From the NCBI RefSeq assembly GCF_014697105.1, contig NZ_JACJRF010000004.1:62001-126000 (forward strand): a stretch of DNA of 64,000 bases, given 5' to 3'. Below the pieces are notes generated by a model. It was given only the letters and a program-made list of their open reading frames with translations. It did not search any database and had not been told where the DNA came from. The position numbers and the translations under genes were made by a program. This document shows, piece after piece, positions 1 to 9,532 of this stretch (positions are counted from its first letter, which is position 1; each line of letters starts with the position of its first letter). The DNA is from Anabaena subtropica FACHB-260 (GTDB taxonomy: Bacteria; Cyanobacteriota; Cyanobacteriia; Cyanobacteriales; Nostocaceae).

Positions 1-1
1 A

Positions 2-235
2 TATGATGCGGTGAGGGAATGTTTTGATGCTTATGAAAGGGAGGTGAGTAAGCGGATTAATGATGATATTACTTCTCGTAAATCGGAGTTGGATAATTTA
101 CTAAAGCAGAAAGAGACACGAGAAATTAATCGGGAAGGTGAGTTGAAAAGGTTAAAAAACTTGCAGGAGGATGTGATTGCTCAATTGCAAAAGATTGAGG
201 GTGCTTATAGCAATTTGTTGGCTTATTATGGCTGA
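2..235 (+). CDS. C-terminal fragment of a protein truncated by the window start; possibly a dynamin-like GTPase helical tail
   Basis: Frame stays open to the window edge (YDAVRECFDAYEREVSKRIND...). Charged, coiled-coil-like C-terminus, directly upstream of a dynamin-like GTPase on the same strand. Confidence 0.5.
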   Translation, partial: YDAVRECFDAYEREVSKRINDDITSRKSELDNLLKQKETREINREGELKRLKNLQEDVIAQLQKIEGAYSNLLAYYG

Positions 236-334
236 GGAAGGGGATTATTTTTAAACGCGCTGAGTGAAATAAGAGAGAGGAAGTTTTTCTTCTCTCTTCG
301 TTTGTAGGGAGAAGAGGTTGAAGAAAGGAGAAGT

Positions 335-2557
335 ATGCAGCAACAGTATGAAGGTTATGGGAGTTTAGTGAATGGGCTGAAATCTGCGTCTACTTTGTTA
401 GGCTTGGAGAGGACATCAAAACTGAATCAAGACGTGGTGTCTGTCTGTAATTATTTAGATAATCCTAACTTTCGGATTGCGGTTTTTGGCCCTTTTAATC
501 ATGGTAAATCTACTTTGTTGAATGCTGTTTTGGGAAGTCGGGCTTTACCAATTGATTTAATTCCCACTACGGGTGCGGCGATCGCAGTGAAGTATGGTTC
601 TAGTGTGCGATCGCGTATCATGTTGGTAGATGGTACGGAAGTGTATCGTAGTGGTACGGAGGTTTTACAGCAGTTCGCTATTCTGGATGGGAATAGACAG
701 ATGCGAAAGGATGTATCCTCTGTAGAGGTTTTTTGTCCTCATCCGTTTTTAGAAACTGGTGTGGAGTTTGTCGATTTACCTGGGACTAATGATAGAGAGG
801 AGCAGGATAATTTAGTTAAGGAACAGTTGTTGAGCGCAGATTTAGTTGTGCAGTTACTTGATGCACGCAAGTTGATGACTTTGGGCGAACGGGAAAATCT
901 GCGCGATTGGCTATTAGATAGGGGGATTAAGACTGTTATTTTTGTCGCTAATTTTATTAATTTACTGGAGCCAGAGGAACAAAAACAAGTACAAAGTCGG
1001 CTCAGGTTTGTTGCAGAAAGTTTCCGGGCTGAGTTACCACCGGGTTTTAGTAATTTATATCGTGTCGATGCGTTACCCGCTTTACGCGCTAGGTTAAAAG
1101 GCGATGTAGGGGCGGCTAGTAGTAGTGGGTTAGCTGGTTTTGAAACGGCTTTGCAAAATGTTGTGGATATTTTACAAAAAAATCGGGTTAGTGTGCGCTT
1201 GCCCAGAGTGGAGGCGATCGCATCCCAAATTCAGCTAATATTAAAACATAAAATTGATCCACTTGTTAATGAAATTAGATTAATTGATGATAAACAAAAC
1301 GCTAAATTGGCAATTAAACAAAAAGCTCATAATTTAATTGGGCAAGGTTTTTCTACTAGTATTACCGAGTTACGAAATTTCTTATCTTTACCTAATCTAC
1401 TTACTAAATATCAAGCTGATGCTGCTGTTGCTTTGGCAGAAAATAATTTTAAATCTTGGCAAATAAATAAACTAAAAAAAGACTTAAATGATTTACAAAT
1501 AGCTGTGGTGAAATGGCTATATCAAGCTTATGAATTTTTCCAAGAAGAACGACCAGAAGATTTATTAATTCCTCTACCCAGTGAACCAATAATTACACTA
1601 CCACCTAAGTCTGATAATAGTGATACTTGGAGTGAACCCGGTTCAATTGCTGTCGGTGGTGGTATAGGTTGGTTATTGGGTGGGCCTGTAGGTGCGGCTG
1701 TGGTGGGGAGTGTTTCCTATTTACTTAACAAAAATGTGCAGCAGCAAGATGATCAATTAGCTAAGGAATCCTATCATCAACAAGTTGCAAAACTTTGTAT
1801 CTCTGCAACTGAAGAGTATTTTGCTCATCTCAGCAATCAAGGCTTATCAATCTTAGATGAATATGAACGTAAATCTGAAAAAGTAATTTGCTTTAAAGTT
1901 AGTCCAGAATCTTTAGAAATTACTAAAAAGCGTGAAGAATTAAGAAGATTACAAAAGGGATTTAATCAATTAATTAGTGAGTTGAAAAAATTCAAAATTT
2001 CTTCTAACTATCAACCTTATATAGAAACACCAAAAGTTAGTCAAACTCAACAGCAAGAACGGATTTATACCCGTCCACCCCAAGCCACGCCTAAGCCACC
2101 ACAACAGGAACATAGAACTAAGACTGCTGAAAGAAAAGTTGAACCTCCAAAACAGCAAGTTTATTCACCACCACCAAAAACGACTCCTTCACCCAATCCC
2201 GCAGAGTTAGAAGCAAAGTTTCGTAACTGGGAAATGGATGAGGAAATAGCACGAATGAAAGCTCAAATGGGTTCTCCTGGTTATCAAAATGGTAAGCAAC
2301 AGACAACTCAAAATACCCAAGCATCTAAACCCCCCCAAAATCAAACAGACAAAGATAAAATTGCTCGCGCGTACAAGATTTTAGGATTACCACAAGACGC
2401 AGAGTTTACTGATATTAAACAAGCTTATAAAACTTTAGTTAAAAAATGGCATCCTGATTTATTTGTTAATCAACCGCAGATGCAAAAACAAGCGCAAGAA
2501 AAAATGCGTTTGTTAAATGAAGCTTATACAGTATTATCTACTGCTAAATATGGTTGA
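335..2557 (+). CDS. Dynamin-like GTPase with C-terminal J (DnaJ) domain
   Basis: P-loop FGPFNHGKSTLLNAVLG, G3-like DLPGTND, hydrophobic glycine-rich segment GSIAVGGGIGWLLGGPVGAAVVGSVSYLL, and C-terminal J domain ARAYKILGLPQDAEFTDIKQAYKTLVKKWHPDLF with HPD motif. Confidence 0.88.
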   Translation: MQQQYEGYGSLVNGLKSASTLLGLERTSKLNQDVVSVCNYLDNPNFRIAVFGPFNHGKSTLLNAVLGSRALPIDLIPTTGAAIAVKYGSSVRSRIMLVDGTEVYRSGTEVLQQFAILDGNRQMRKDVSSVEVFCPHPFLETGVEFVDLPGTNDREEQDNLVKEQLLSADLVVQLLDARKLMTLGERENLRDWLLDRGIKTVIFVANFINLLEPEEQKQVQSRLRFVAESFRAELPPGFSNLYRVDALPALRARLKGDVGAASSSGLAGFETALQNVVDILQKNRVSVRLPRVEAIASQIQLILKHKIDPLVNEIRLIDDKQNAKLAIKQKAHNLIGQGFSTSITELRNFLSLPNLLTKYQADAAVALAENNFKSWQINKLKKDLNDLQIAVVKWLYQAYEFFQEERPEDLLIPLPSEPIITLPPKSDNSDTWSEPGSIAVGGGIGWLLGGPVGAAVVGSVSYLLNKNVQQQDDQLAKESYHQQVAKLCISATEEYFAHLSNQGLSILDEYERKSEKVICFKVSPESLEITKKREELRRLQKGFNQLISELKKFKISSNYQPYIETPKVSQTQQQERIYTRPPQATPKPPQQEHRTKTAERKVEPPKQQVYSPPPKTTPSPNPAELEAKFRNWEMDEEIARMKAQMGSPGYQNGKQQTTQNTQASKPPQNQTDKDKIARAYKILGLPQDAEFTDIKQAYKTLVKKWHPDLFVNQPQMQKQAQEKMRLLNEAYTVLSTAKYG

Positions 2558-2633
2558 AGGGTATGATGTGTAGGGATAAATATTTTAGTTAAGATAATTT
2601 TACCCATCAGCGATAGCTTATATTTCTGAATAA

Positions 2634-3221
2634 CTACCAAATTTTAGACATATTCAAAAAAAATCCCGGTAAAATTGGATCTGCGCTTACTGTATCAGGA
2701 TTTTCTAAACATTCCTCTGGTTTGCCAGGACAATAAATATATACTTGGCGGTGTTTGCGATCAATCAACCAACCTAACTGTATTCCTGGCTCTTTCATAT
2801 ATTCTGCCATTTTATCTTTCAGGGGTTGGAGATTATCGCTTGGCGATCGCAGTTCAATTACAAAATCAGGACAAATAGGCGCAAATCCTTGTTTTTGTCC
2901 AGGCGAGAGACTATTCCACCGTTCTAATTTCATCCAGGAAGCATCAGGAGAGCGTTTTGCACCCGTGGATAATGTAAAGCCTGTACTGGAGTCAAAACAA
3001 ATACCTGTACCGTCTTTTTCTGACCAAACTCCTACCTGTAAAGCTACATTAAAGTTACGATTTCCTGTTTCTGAACCCGTAGGCGGCATAATTGAAATTT
3101 CTCCGAATTGATTCATTTCAATGCGTAAATCTCGATTTACTTGACAGAAATCAAAGAATTGTTCGTCTGTCATTGGCATTGATGGCGGCATTTGGATCAC
3201 AAAAGAAGATGACAGCATCAT
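2634..3221 (-). CDS. Uma2 family (DUF820) putative restriction-endonuclease-fold protein
   Basis: PDASWMKLERW ... FAPICPDFVIELRSPSDNLQPLKDKMAEYMKEPGIQLGWLIDRKHRQVYIY, typical of cyanobacterial Uma2 proteins. Confidence 0.9.
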   Translation of the reverse strand: MMLSSSFVIQMPPSMPMTDEQFFDFCQVNRDLRIEMNQFGEISIMPPTGSETGNRNFNVALQVGVWSEKDGTGICFDSSTGFTLSTGAKRSPDASWMKLERWNSLSPGQKQGFAPICPDFVIELRSPSDNLQPLKDKMAEYMKEPGIQLGWLIDRKHRQVYIYCPGKPEECLENPDTVSADPILPGFFLNMSKIW

Positions 3222-3357
3222 AGTTCAACATCTGACTTTATTTTCCATTTTTACGTAGATACAAAAAAACGCAAAGCTTTATCTTTGCGTCTTCTAAACG
3301 AACTGACTTAGAAATTTATCTACTCAATATTGAGTAGTTATTTTCACTCAGCAATCA

Positions 3358-3996
3358 TTACTTGTTAGGCTGGGGAGTCATCCGCAAGTAGGGTTTAATT
3401 TCCTGGTAGCCTTTGGGGAATTTTTCTTTCAAGACTTCTGGGTCTTTGAGAGATGGTACGATGACGCAATCATCGCCGTCTTTCCAGTCGGCTGGAGTAG
3501 CCACGCTGTAGTTGTCGGTGAGTTGCAAGGAATCGATTACTCGCAACAGTTCATCAAAGTTGCGTCCGGTGCTGGGGGGATAGGTGAAGCTGAGACGGAG
3601 TTTTTTGCTGGGATCAATAACGAATACGGAACGTACTGTTAAGGTTGCATTGGCATTGGGATGAATCATGTCGTAAAGATCGGAAACTTTACGATCTGCA
3701 TCTGCCAAAATAGGATAGTTGAGGCTGGTGCTTTGGGTTTCTTCGATGTCGCCTACCCAGCCGTTGTGAGATTCTACATCATCAACGCTGAGAGCGATCG
3801 CTTTGACGTTGCGCTTGTCAAATTCTGGTTTCAGTTTAGCAACTGTTCCTAATTCTGTTGTGCAGACTGGGGTAAAGTCAGCAGGGTGAGAAAACAGCAC
3901 AACCCAGCTGTCACCAGCCCATGTGTAAAAATCTATGTCGCCGTGTGTAGACGCTTGCGTAAAGTTGGGTACTGTATCACCAAGACGGAGAGCCAT
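3358..3996 (-). CDS. 1-Cys peroxiredoxin (Prx6 family)
   Basis: HPADFTPVCTTELGTVAKL active-site motif and Prx6-type C-terminus (DWKDGDDCVIVPSL). Confidence 0.93.
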   Translation of the reverse strand: MALRLGDTVPNFTQASTHGDIDFYTWAGDSWVVLFSHPADFTPVCTTELGTVAKLKPEFDKRNVKAIALSVDDVESHNGWVGDIEETQSTSLNYPILADADRKVSDLYDMIHPNANATLTVRSVFVIDPSKKLRLSFTYPPSTGRNFDELLRVIDSLQLTDNYSVATPADWKDGDDCVIVPSLKDPEVLKEKFPKGYQEIKPYLRMTPQPNK

Positions 3997-4350
3997 AAGA
4001 GATTCCCTGTAGTTAAGTAAGGCTTATGTATTCTATTTTGCCACAATGACAAAAAAACATCGGTTTCCCCATCGGTTTTGAGTGGTTTTTAACAAAATTT
4101 TAATTTCTCCACTCTTGAGCAGACTGTCTTGATGGGGAATAATACTGACGAGTTCTGATTATTGCATAAATAGGATGTACTTTTTCCCGGCTATGAATTA
4201 ATTTGTTTGGTAATTTTTCGGGAATTGTCTGGTGCGCTTTTGTGGTTGTTATGGGGATTTGTGTAATACGGCACTAATTTTGATGGATTGTGTTAATAAA
4301 TGAATGGCTGGTAGTTAGATATTAAATAAACGGCTTTCTGGGATAAATAC

Positions 4351-6063
4351 ATGATTCTCAAAGGGTCTTGGTTAGATACACGCCTTGTAGCAGTTTTTGG
4401 TGTTCTGTTACTAACCGCTTGTAGCAGTGACTCCAATTCAACAGATAATTTTACTGGTTTAAAAGTTAAGGTTTTGGTAGGTAGCGCCTTGGGAGACTTT
4501 TGTAACCAAGCGGCAAAAAATTTTAATGCAACGCAACCTAAGTTAGACAATGGTAATGCTTTCCAGGTGCGATGCGAAGCCTTAGGTAGTGGTGATGTGG
4601 TTAGTAGTGTAGTTGGGTTGACTTCTCAATTAAAGAATGGAACTCTCAAAGCTGATGCCACAGACTTTCCTAGCATTATTTCTGTAGATGGGGATATATA
4701 TCAAAGTCAGCTAATTTATCGAGTTAACCAGATTTTCCCTGGACAAAATTACATTCCCGATATCACCGATGCGCCATTGTTAGCTAATAGCCCAATGGTA
4801 TTTATGGCACAGACTGATGTGGCTGGCGGGTTGCGGAAAGTGTCTGACCCTTATCAGGCTTTGGTGACAGCTAAAACTCACCGTGATATCGACCCTACCT
4901 CACCAGCGTTAACAGTTAATTATGTCCACACTGCACCGACTCGTTCTAATTCGGGGTTGCAAACGTTGGTCGCACAGTATACTAGTGTGTCTGGTAAGCG
5001 TCCTGAAGAATTGACAGTGACTGATGTGCAGACTTTTCAGCCGCAAATTCAGCAAATCCAAAGTAAAATTACTCGTTATGGCGTTTCTACCAATTCTCTC
5101 GCCCAAGGGATGGTGAAAAACGGGCCGTTCTGGGCTTCTGTGGGGTCTGTGTATGAGTCTAGTGTAATTAGTGCCAATTCTAGCTTGCAAGCTGGACAGG
5201 AGCGTTATGAGGCGATTTACCCCAAGACAACATTTACTTCTAATATGCGGGCAATTGTCCCGAATGCCCCTTGGATGAGTGCTGATGAGAAGGCTGCCGC
5301 AGAGAAGTTTATCACTTATTGGCGATCGCCTGATACACAAAAAATTGCTACAGATTTAGGTTTACGCCCAGGAACCCCAGGAGTAGCATTAGGTGCAAAG
5401 TTTTCTCCTGAATTTGGTGTGGTGGCTGAAGCTAAGTACGATTCTTTGCGTCCACCAAAGCCAGAGGTAGTAGATGCAATGCTGAAATCTTGGCAAGAGG
5501 CTTCTAAAAAACCATCTTTGGTTGTGGTTGTGGTTGATTCTTCTGGGTCAATGTCGGGGAACAAGTTACCAGCAGTCCAAAACACTTTGCAAAATTATAT
5601 TAAGAATTTAGGTAAAAAAGAACAAATTGCTTTAATAGATTTTGATTCAGAAATTAGGGAACCTGTCTTAGTCGATGGTACTCCTGAAGGACGCGATCGC
5701 GGGTTACAGTTTATTAGTAGTCTTAGGGCTGATGGTGGTACTAGTTTATATGATGCTGCTTTGCAAGCACGGAATTGGTTGAGAAAAAATCGTCGCCCAG
5801 ATGCAATCAATGCAGTTTTGATATTAACTGATGGGGAAGATTCTGGTTCACGAATATCTTTAGATCAGCTATCAACAGCGTTAAAAGAAAGCGGTTTTTC
5901 TAGTGATGAAAGAATAGGCTTTTTTACTGTTGGTTATGGTCGCGAGGGGGAATTTAATCCTGATGCTTTAAAGAAGATTGCTGAGTGGAATGGAGGTTAT
6001 TATTCTAAGGGTGATCCAGAGACGATTTCGCGGTTGATGTCGGATTTACAGGTGGAGTTTTAA
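4351..6063 (+). CDS. Lipoprotein-like protein fusing an extracellular substrate-binding-like domain with a C-terminal VWA domain
   Basis: N-terminal lipobox-like LLLTACSS; central TRSNSGLQTLVAQY as in solute-binding proteins; VWA MIDAS motif VVVVVDSSGSMSGNK. Confidence 0.85.
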   Translation: MILKGSWLDTRLVAVFGVLLLTACSSDSNSTDNFTGLKVKVLVGSALGDFCNQAAKNFNATQPKLDNGNAFQVRCEALGSGDVVSSVVGLTSQLKNGTLKADATDFPSIISVDGDIYQSQLIYRVNQIFPGQNYIPDITDAPLLANSPMVFMAQTDVAGGLRKVSDPYQALVTAKTHRDIDPTSPALTVNYVHTAPTRSNSGLQTLVAQYTSVSGKRPEELTVTDVQTFQPQIQQIQSKITRYGVSTNSLAQGMVKNGPFWASVGSVYESSVISANSSLQAGQERYEAIYPKTTFTSNMRAIVPNAPWMSADEKAAAEKFITYWRSPDTQKIATDLGLRPGTPGVALGAKFSPEFGVVAEAKYDSLRPPKPEVVDAMLKSWQEASKKPSLVVVVVDSSGSMSGNKLPAVQNTLQNYIKNLGKKEQIALIDFDSEIREPVLVDGTPEGRDRGLQFISSLRADGGTSLYDAALQARNWLRKNRRPDAINAVLILTDGEDSGSRISLDQLSTALKESGFSSDERIGFFTVGYGREGEFNPDALKKIAEWNGGYYSKGDPETISRLMSDLQVEF

Positions 6064-6122
6064 ACGCAGAGGAGCGCGGAGTTAAACGCAAAGTTGCGCG
6101 GAGTTTTTTTGAGGTCGATTTT

Positions 6123-6848
6123 ATGTTGAAGTTAACAAATCCGCTTGATTATCCGGTGGCTGTGTTGGTTGGGGGTTTAAGTTTATTTGTGGGTGTGCGT
6201 TTGGGCGGTTTGCCTAGTCCAGTTGTGTTACCTGTTGCGGCTGGGATTACTATGGTTGGGGCTAGTTTTTTAAAGTCTCGTGAACCGGAGTATTTGGCAT
6301 TAGATAATCCTGAATTAGAACGAGAAATAAATGCTGTTAAGGTGTCGGCTTTGGCTTTGGCAAATCAAGCAAATGAATTGCGTTTGCAAGCTAAGAAGTT
6401 GCTGACTGATTCTTTTCAAATTGAACTTTTGGCGGGTTTGGAAAGCAGTTGCGATCGCGCCGTTGAACTTCCGGGTAAAATTGATACTCTAGTATGGAAT
6501 ATTAGCGGCAATAATTCTCTACTTTCAGTTGATAAACTCCAACAACAATTGCAGGAAGTGAAACAAAAACGGCAATCTAGTTCGGGTGTGTCTAAACAAC
6601 ATTGGCAAGAACTTGCAGATAGTCTCCAACGTAACATCAAATTAGCTAAAGAAGGGGAAGATACTCGCCTAGCGAGAATTATTAATATTTCCACTTTAAT
6701 TCAAGATTCTGCTGGTTTATTGCAGCGATTGCAGACAACATTACGCACCTCAGACTTACATGATTCTGAGCAAATTAATGGCATGATATTACTCAGTGAT
6801 GAGCTTAGTAGTCTATCAGAAAATATCGATTTATTGGTTCGGAAATAA
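6123..6848 (+). CDS. Membrane-anchored coiled-coil protein of unknown function
   Basis: N-terminal hydrophobic segments followed by helical charged region; same strand as, and close to, the flanking VWA and SBP genes. Confidence 0.7.
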   Translation: MLKLTNPLDYPVAVLVGGLSLFVGVRLGGLPSPVVLPVAAGITMVGASFLKSREPEYLALDNPELEREINAVKVSALALANQANELRLQAKKLLTDSFQIELLAGLESSCDRAVELPGKIDTLVWNISGNNSLLSVDKLQQQLQEVKQKRQSSSGVSKQHWQELADSLQRNIKLAKEGEDTRLARIINISTLIQDSAGLLQRLQTTLRTSDLHDSEQINGMILLSDELSSLSENIDLLVRK

Positions 6849-6879
6849 TACTATATAATCGGGATGAGGACGTAAGTTT

Positions 6880-7992
6880 ATGGCTAAGAAAAAGTCAAAG
6901 TCTTCCCAAATTTATACATCAACCGGAATTATTGCGGCATCACTAATTTTAACTTATGCCCCAATTCCTGGATTACAACAAACTATCATTGTTGTTAGTG
7001 GGACAGAATTACAAGAACCATTAGAACAACTAGCAATAAAATTCCAGCAGGAAAACCCCAATATTAAGTTACAACTAAAGTTTCAAGGTTCCCAAGATAT
7101 AGCTAACAGATATCTCGACCAGAAAAATGATTTTAAACCTACTGTATTAATTCCTGCTAATGGAGAAATTTTAGCAGAATTAAGTGATCGCCTGCGTGCC
7201 ACTGGCAACACTCCTCCGTTTTACGACACTCCCCGACCCATCACCAAAACCATGTTAGTCGGTATTGCTTGGCCTGAACGGGGCAAAGTTCTGTTTCCCG
7301 ATGGACGCTTTCAATGGCAAAAAGTCGAACAAGCCATGCAGGCTAGTAACTGGGAAAAAATTGGTGGTAATAAAGATTGGGGTAGCTTTGATTTTGTCAC
7401 CACTGACCCGACCCGTTCTAATAGTGGTCAGGTAACATTGAACCTGTGGACACAATCAAAATTAGGCACACAAGTTAACAGTAATAGTTTCAATAATCCA
7501 TCTGTGCAGTCGTTGTTTGGATTAGTTAAAAAGTCAGTTTATCAGCCTCCTCGGTCTACAGATATTCTGCTGCAAGAATTTATTACCAGAGGCCCCAATG
7601 ATGCTGATGTAGCTACAGTTTATGAAAGTATCGCTCTTTATCGTTGGCAACAATCAAGCACCAATAACGGTAGACCTTATCAAATATATTATTTAAATCC
7701 ATCCATTGAATCCACAGCCACAGCAGCAATTGTCCGTCGGGATGTGGACTCAGGAACGGCGAATGCAGCCAAGAAGTTTCTCGACTTTGTAACGCAACCC
7801 GCACAACAAGCCGTATTAGTTGAGTATGGTTTTCGTCCAGTGAATAATGCTGTTGATTTAAAATCTGTGCCGAAAAGTCCCTGGAATCAAAATATTCCTG
7901 GTGCGGAAGTGAAACCATCTGTTCAAGCTTTACCACCTCCCACGGCTGAGATGATTACAGAAATGCAAAGACTTTGGGAAAGGGCGAATTAA
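6880..7992 (+). CDS. Extracellular substrate-binding-like protein
   Basis: N-terminal hydrophobic signal/anchor; TTDPTRSNSGQVTLNLW resembles the TRSNSG motif in the VWA protein two genes upstream. Confidence 0.8.
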   Translation: MAKKKSKSSQIYTSTGIIAASLILTYAPIPGLQQTIIVVSGTELQEPLEQLAIKFQQENPNIKLQLKFQGSQDIANRYLDQKNDFKPTVLIPANGEILAELSDRLRATGNTPPFYDTPRPITKTMLVGIAWPERGKVLFPDGRFQWQKVEQAMQASNWEKIGGNKDWGSFDFVTTDPTRSNSGQVTLNLWTQSKLGTQVNSNSFNNPSVQSLFGLVKKSVYQPPRSTDILLQEFITRGPNDADVATVYESIALYRWQQSSTNNGRPYQIYYLNPSIESTATAAIVRRDVDSGTANAAKKFLDFVTQPAQQAVLVEYGFRPVNNAVDLKSVPKSPWNQNIPGAEVKPSVQALPPPTAEMITEMQRLWERAN

Positions 7993-8010
7993 TTAGTCAG
8001 TTGTCAGTTG

Positions 8011-9192
8011 TCAGTTGCTAATAGTTTTCTTGATTGTTTGGTAGGCTTGAATCATTTGTTTAGCGATCGCATCCCAGCTAAAATGTTGTAAGGCGTAATT
8101 CTGGGCGTTTAATCCCCGGCGTTGGCGTTCTTGGGGATTTTGCAATGCTTGTTGCAATAACTCTACAAGTGATTCTACATCAGTTGTTCCTACCCAGCCT
8201 GATTGACTATCGCCTACCTGTTGCCAAATATGCACTTGGTCGGAGATAACCACAGGTACACCCGCTACCATTGCCTCAGCGACGGCAATACCGAAGTTTT
8301 CATAATATGAAGGTAGCACGAATAAATCAGCCGCTTGTAGTAAACTAGCTTTTAATTCACCAGAGACAAAACCTGTGATGGTAGTATGCGATCGCAATGG
8401 CGAATTAGTAATCTGGTCTTTAATTTTTTGTTCATAATTAGGGTCTTGGGGATTGGTTCCAGCCAAGACAAAATGAAAGTTATTCCCCGATGCTAATAGC
8501 TTTTCTAATGCGGGTATTAATAAATTCAACCCTTTTTTCGGGTCTATCCGCGACATAAATAATATCAATGACACGTCTTTAGGCATTTCCAACTGATTAG
8601 TGACTATATTCTCTGCTTTTTCTGGAGGGGGAATAACACCCAAAGGAATCACTAAATCCCGTGTAGATACTCCAAATCTTGCTGATATTTTTGCTTCTTG
8701 TTCGCTAGTGAAATGAATTGCTGCTGCACCAGCTAAATTACGCCGTTCAATAATATTGACATACAGCTTTTTTAATTGCTTTTTCTTCTGTAAATCAGCC
8801 GGGTCAAGAGTACCCAAAGGGCGCAAAATATAAGGTAAATTATGTTGACGACATACAGTAGCAGCCGCACTACTTACAGGAGAAAATAGAGCATGAATAT
8901 GAGCTATATCATACTCATGGGCGTGAATTTTTAGCCATTTTAATAAATCTAAAGAAAATTTATAACGACGGAATGGAGAACAGCGAAAATAAATTATTTC
9001 ATAACCATCTTGTTTGATGGGAATATTCAAAGGTACATCTAAAGGTGTTTGACCACTATCACCATTACTATCAGTTGTTATGACTGTAACTTCCGCACCC
9101 TCTTTTGCTAAAGCAGGCGCTAACCCTAATACCATTTGACTGGGGCCACCATAAATCAGGGAAATTGATGGAATAATTTGTAATATTTTCAT
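8011..9192 (-). CDS. Glycosyltransferase family 4
   Basis: MKILQIIPSISLIYGGPSQMVLGLAPALAKEG ... SRIDPKKGLNLLIPAL ... PSYYENFGIAVAEAMVAGVPVV. Confidence 0.93.
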   Translation of the reverse strand: MKILQIIPSISLIYGGPSQMVLGLAPALAKEGAEVTVITTDSNGDSGQTPLDVPLNIPIKQDGYEIIYFRCSPFRRYKFSLDLLKWLKIHAHEYDIAHIHALFSPVSSAAATVCRQHNLPYILRPLGTLDPADLQKKKQLKKLYVNIIERRNLAGAAAIHFTSEQEAKISARFGVSTRDLVIPLGVIPPPEKAENIVTNQLEMPKDVSLILFMSRIDPKKGLNLLIPALEKLLASGNNFHFVLAGTNPQDPNYEQKIKDQITNSPLRSHTTITGFVSGELKASLLQAADLFVLPSYYENFGIAVAEAMVAGVPVVISDQVHIWQQVGDSQSGWVGTTDVESLVELLQQALQNPQERQRRGLNAQNYALQHFSWDAIAKQMIQAYQTIKKTISN

Positions 9193-9407
9193 TTTTATCA
9201 GTCGTCAGTAACGAATGGTTAGTAATCAGTTGTTGTGTTAAATAGAAAGACTTAATAAAATAAGAGTCTGTAGTAAGGGCTACCCTATGGGAACGCTATG
9301 CGAATAGCCCTTTAAAATCTGGTAAGTGAGCGGTAAATTGCTTACTACTATATTTAGTTGTGCCTATAGGACTCATATTTGATTTTTGAACAGATAAATA
9401 ATAATCC

Positions 9408-9487
9408 AGTAGGGTGTGTTAGCGACAGCGTAACGCACCTTCCATAAGGACTTCGGTGCGTTAAGGCTTACGCTAACACATCCTACT
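9408..9487. repeat. Dispersed palindromic repeat element
   Basis: Imperfect inverted arms AGTAGGGTGTGTTAGCGACAGCGTAACGCACC / GGTGCGTTAAGGCTTACGCTAACACATCCTACT in intergenic DNA. Confidence 0.8.
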
Positions 9488-9532
9488 TGTACTTAGATTA
9501 TTTCATAAATCAAATCGGATTCTTATACTTAC

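Noticed and set aside
4293-4550. 85-aa minus-strand ORF
   Set aside because: Overlaps the start of the SBP-VWA gene in antisense, with no family motif or ribosome-binding site.
7993-8020. TCAGTTGTCAGTTG direct repeats near a gene end
   Set aside because: Short STRR-like heptamers are common in Nostocales (also near 10714, 38757 and 60160); no separate function is supported.
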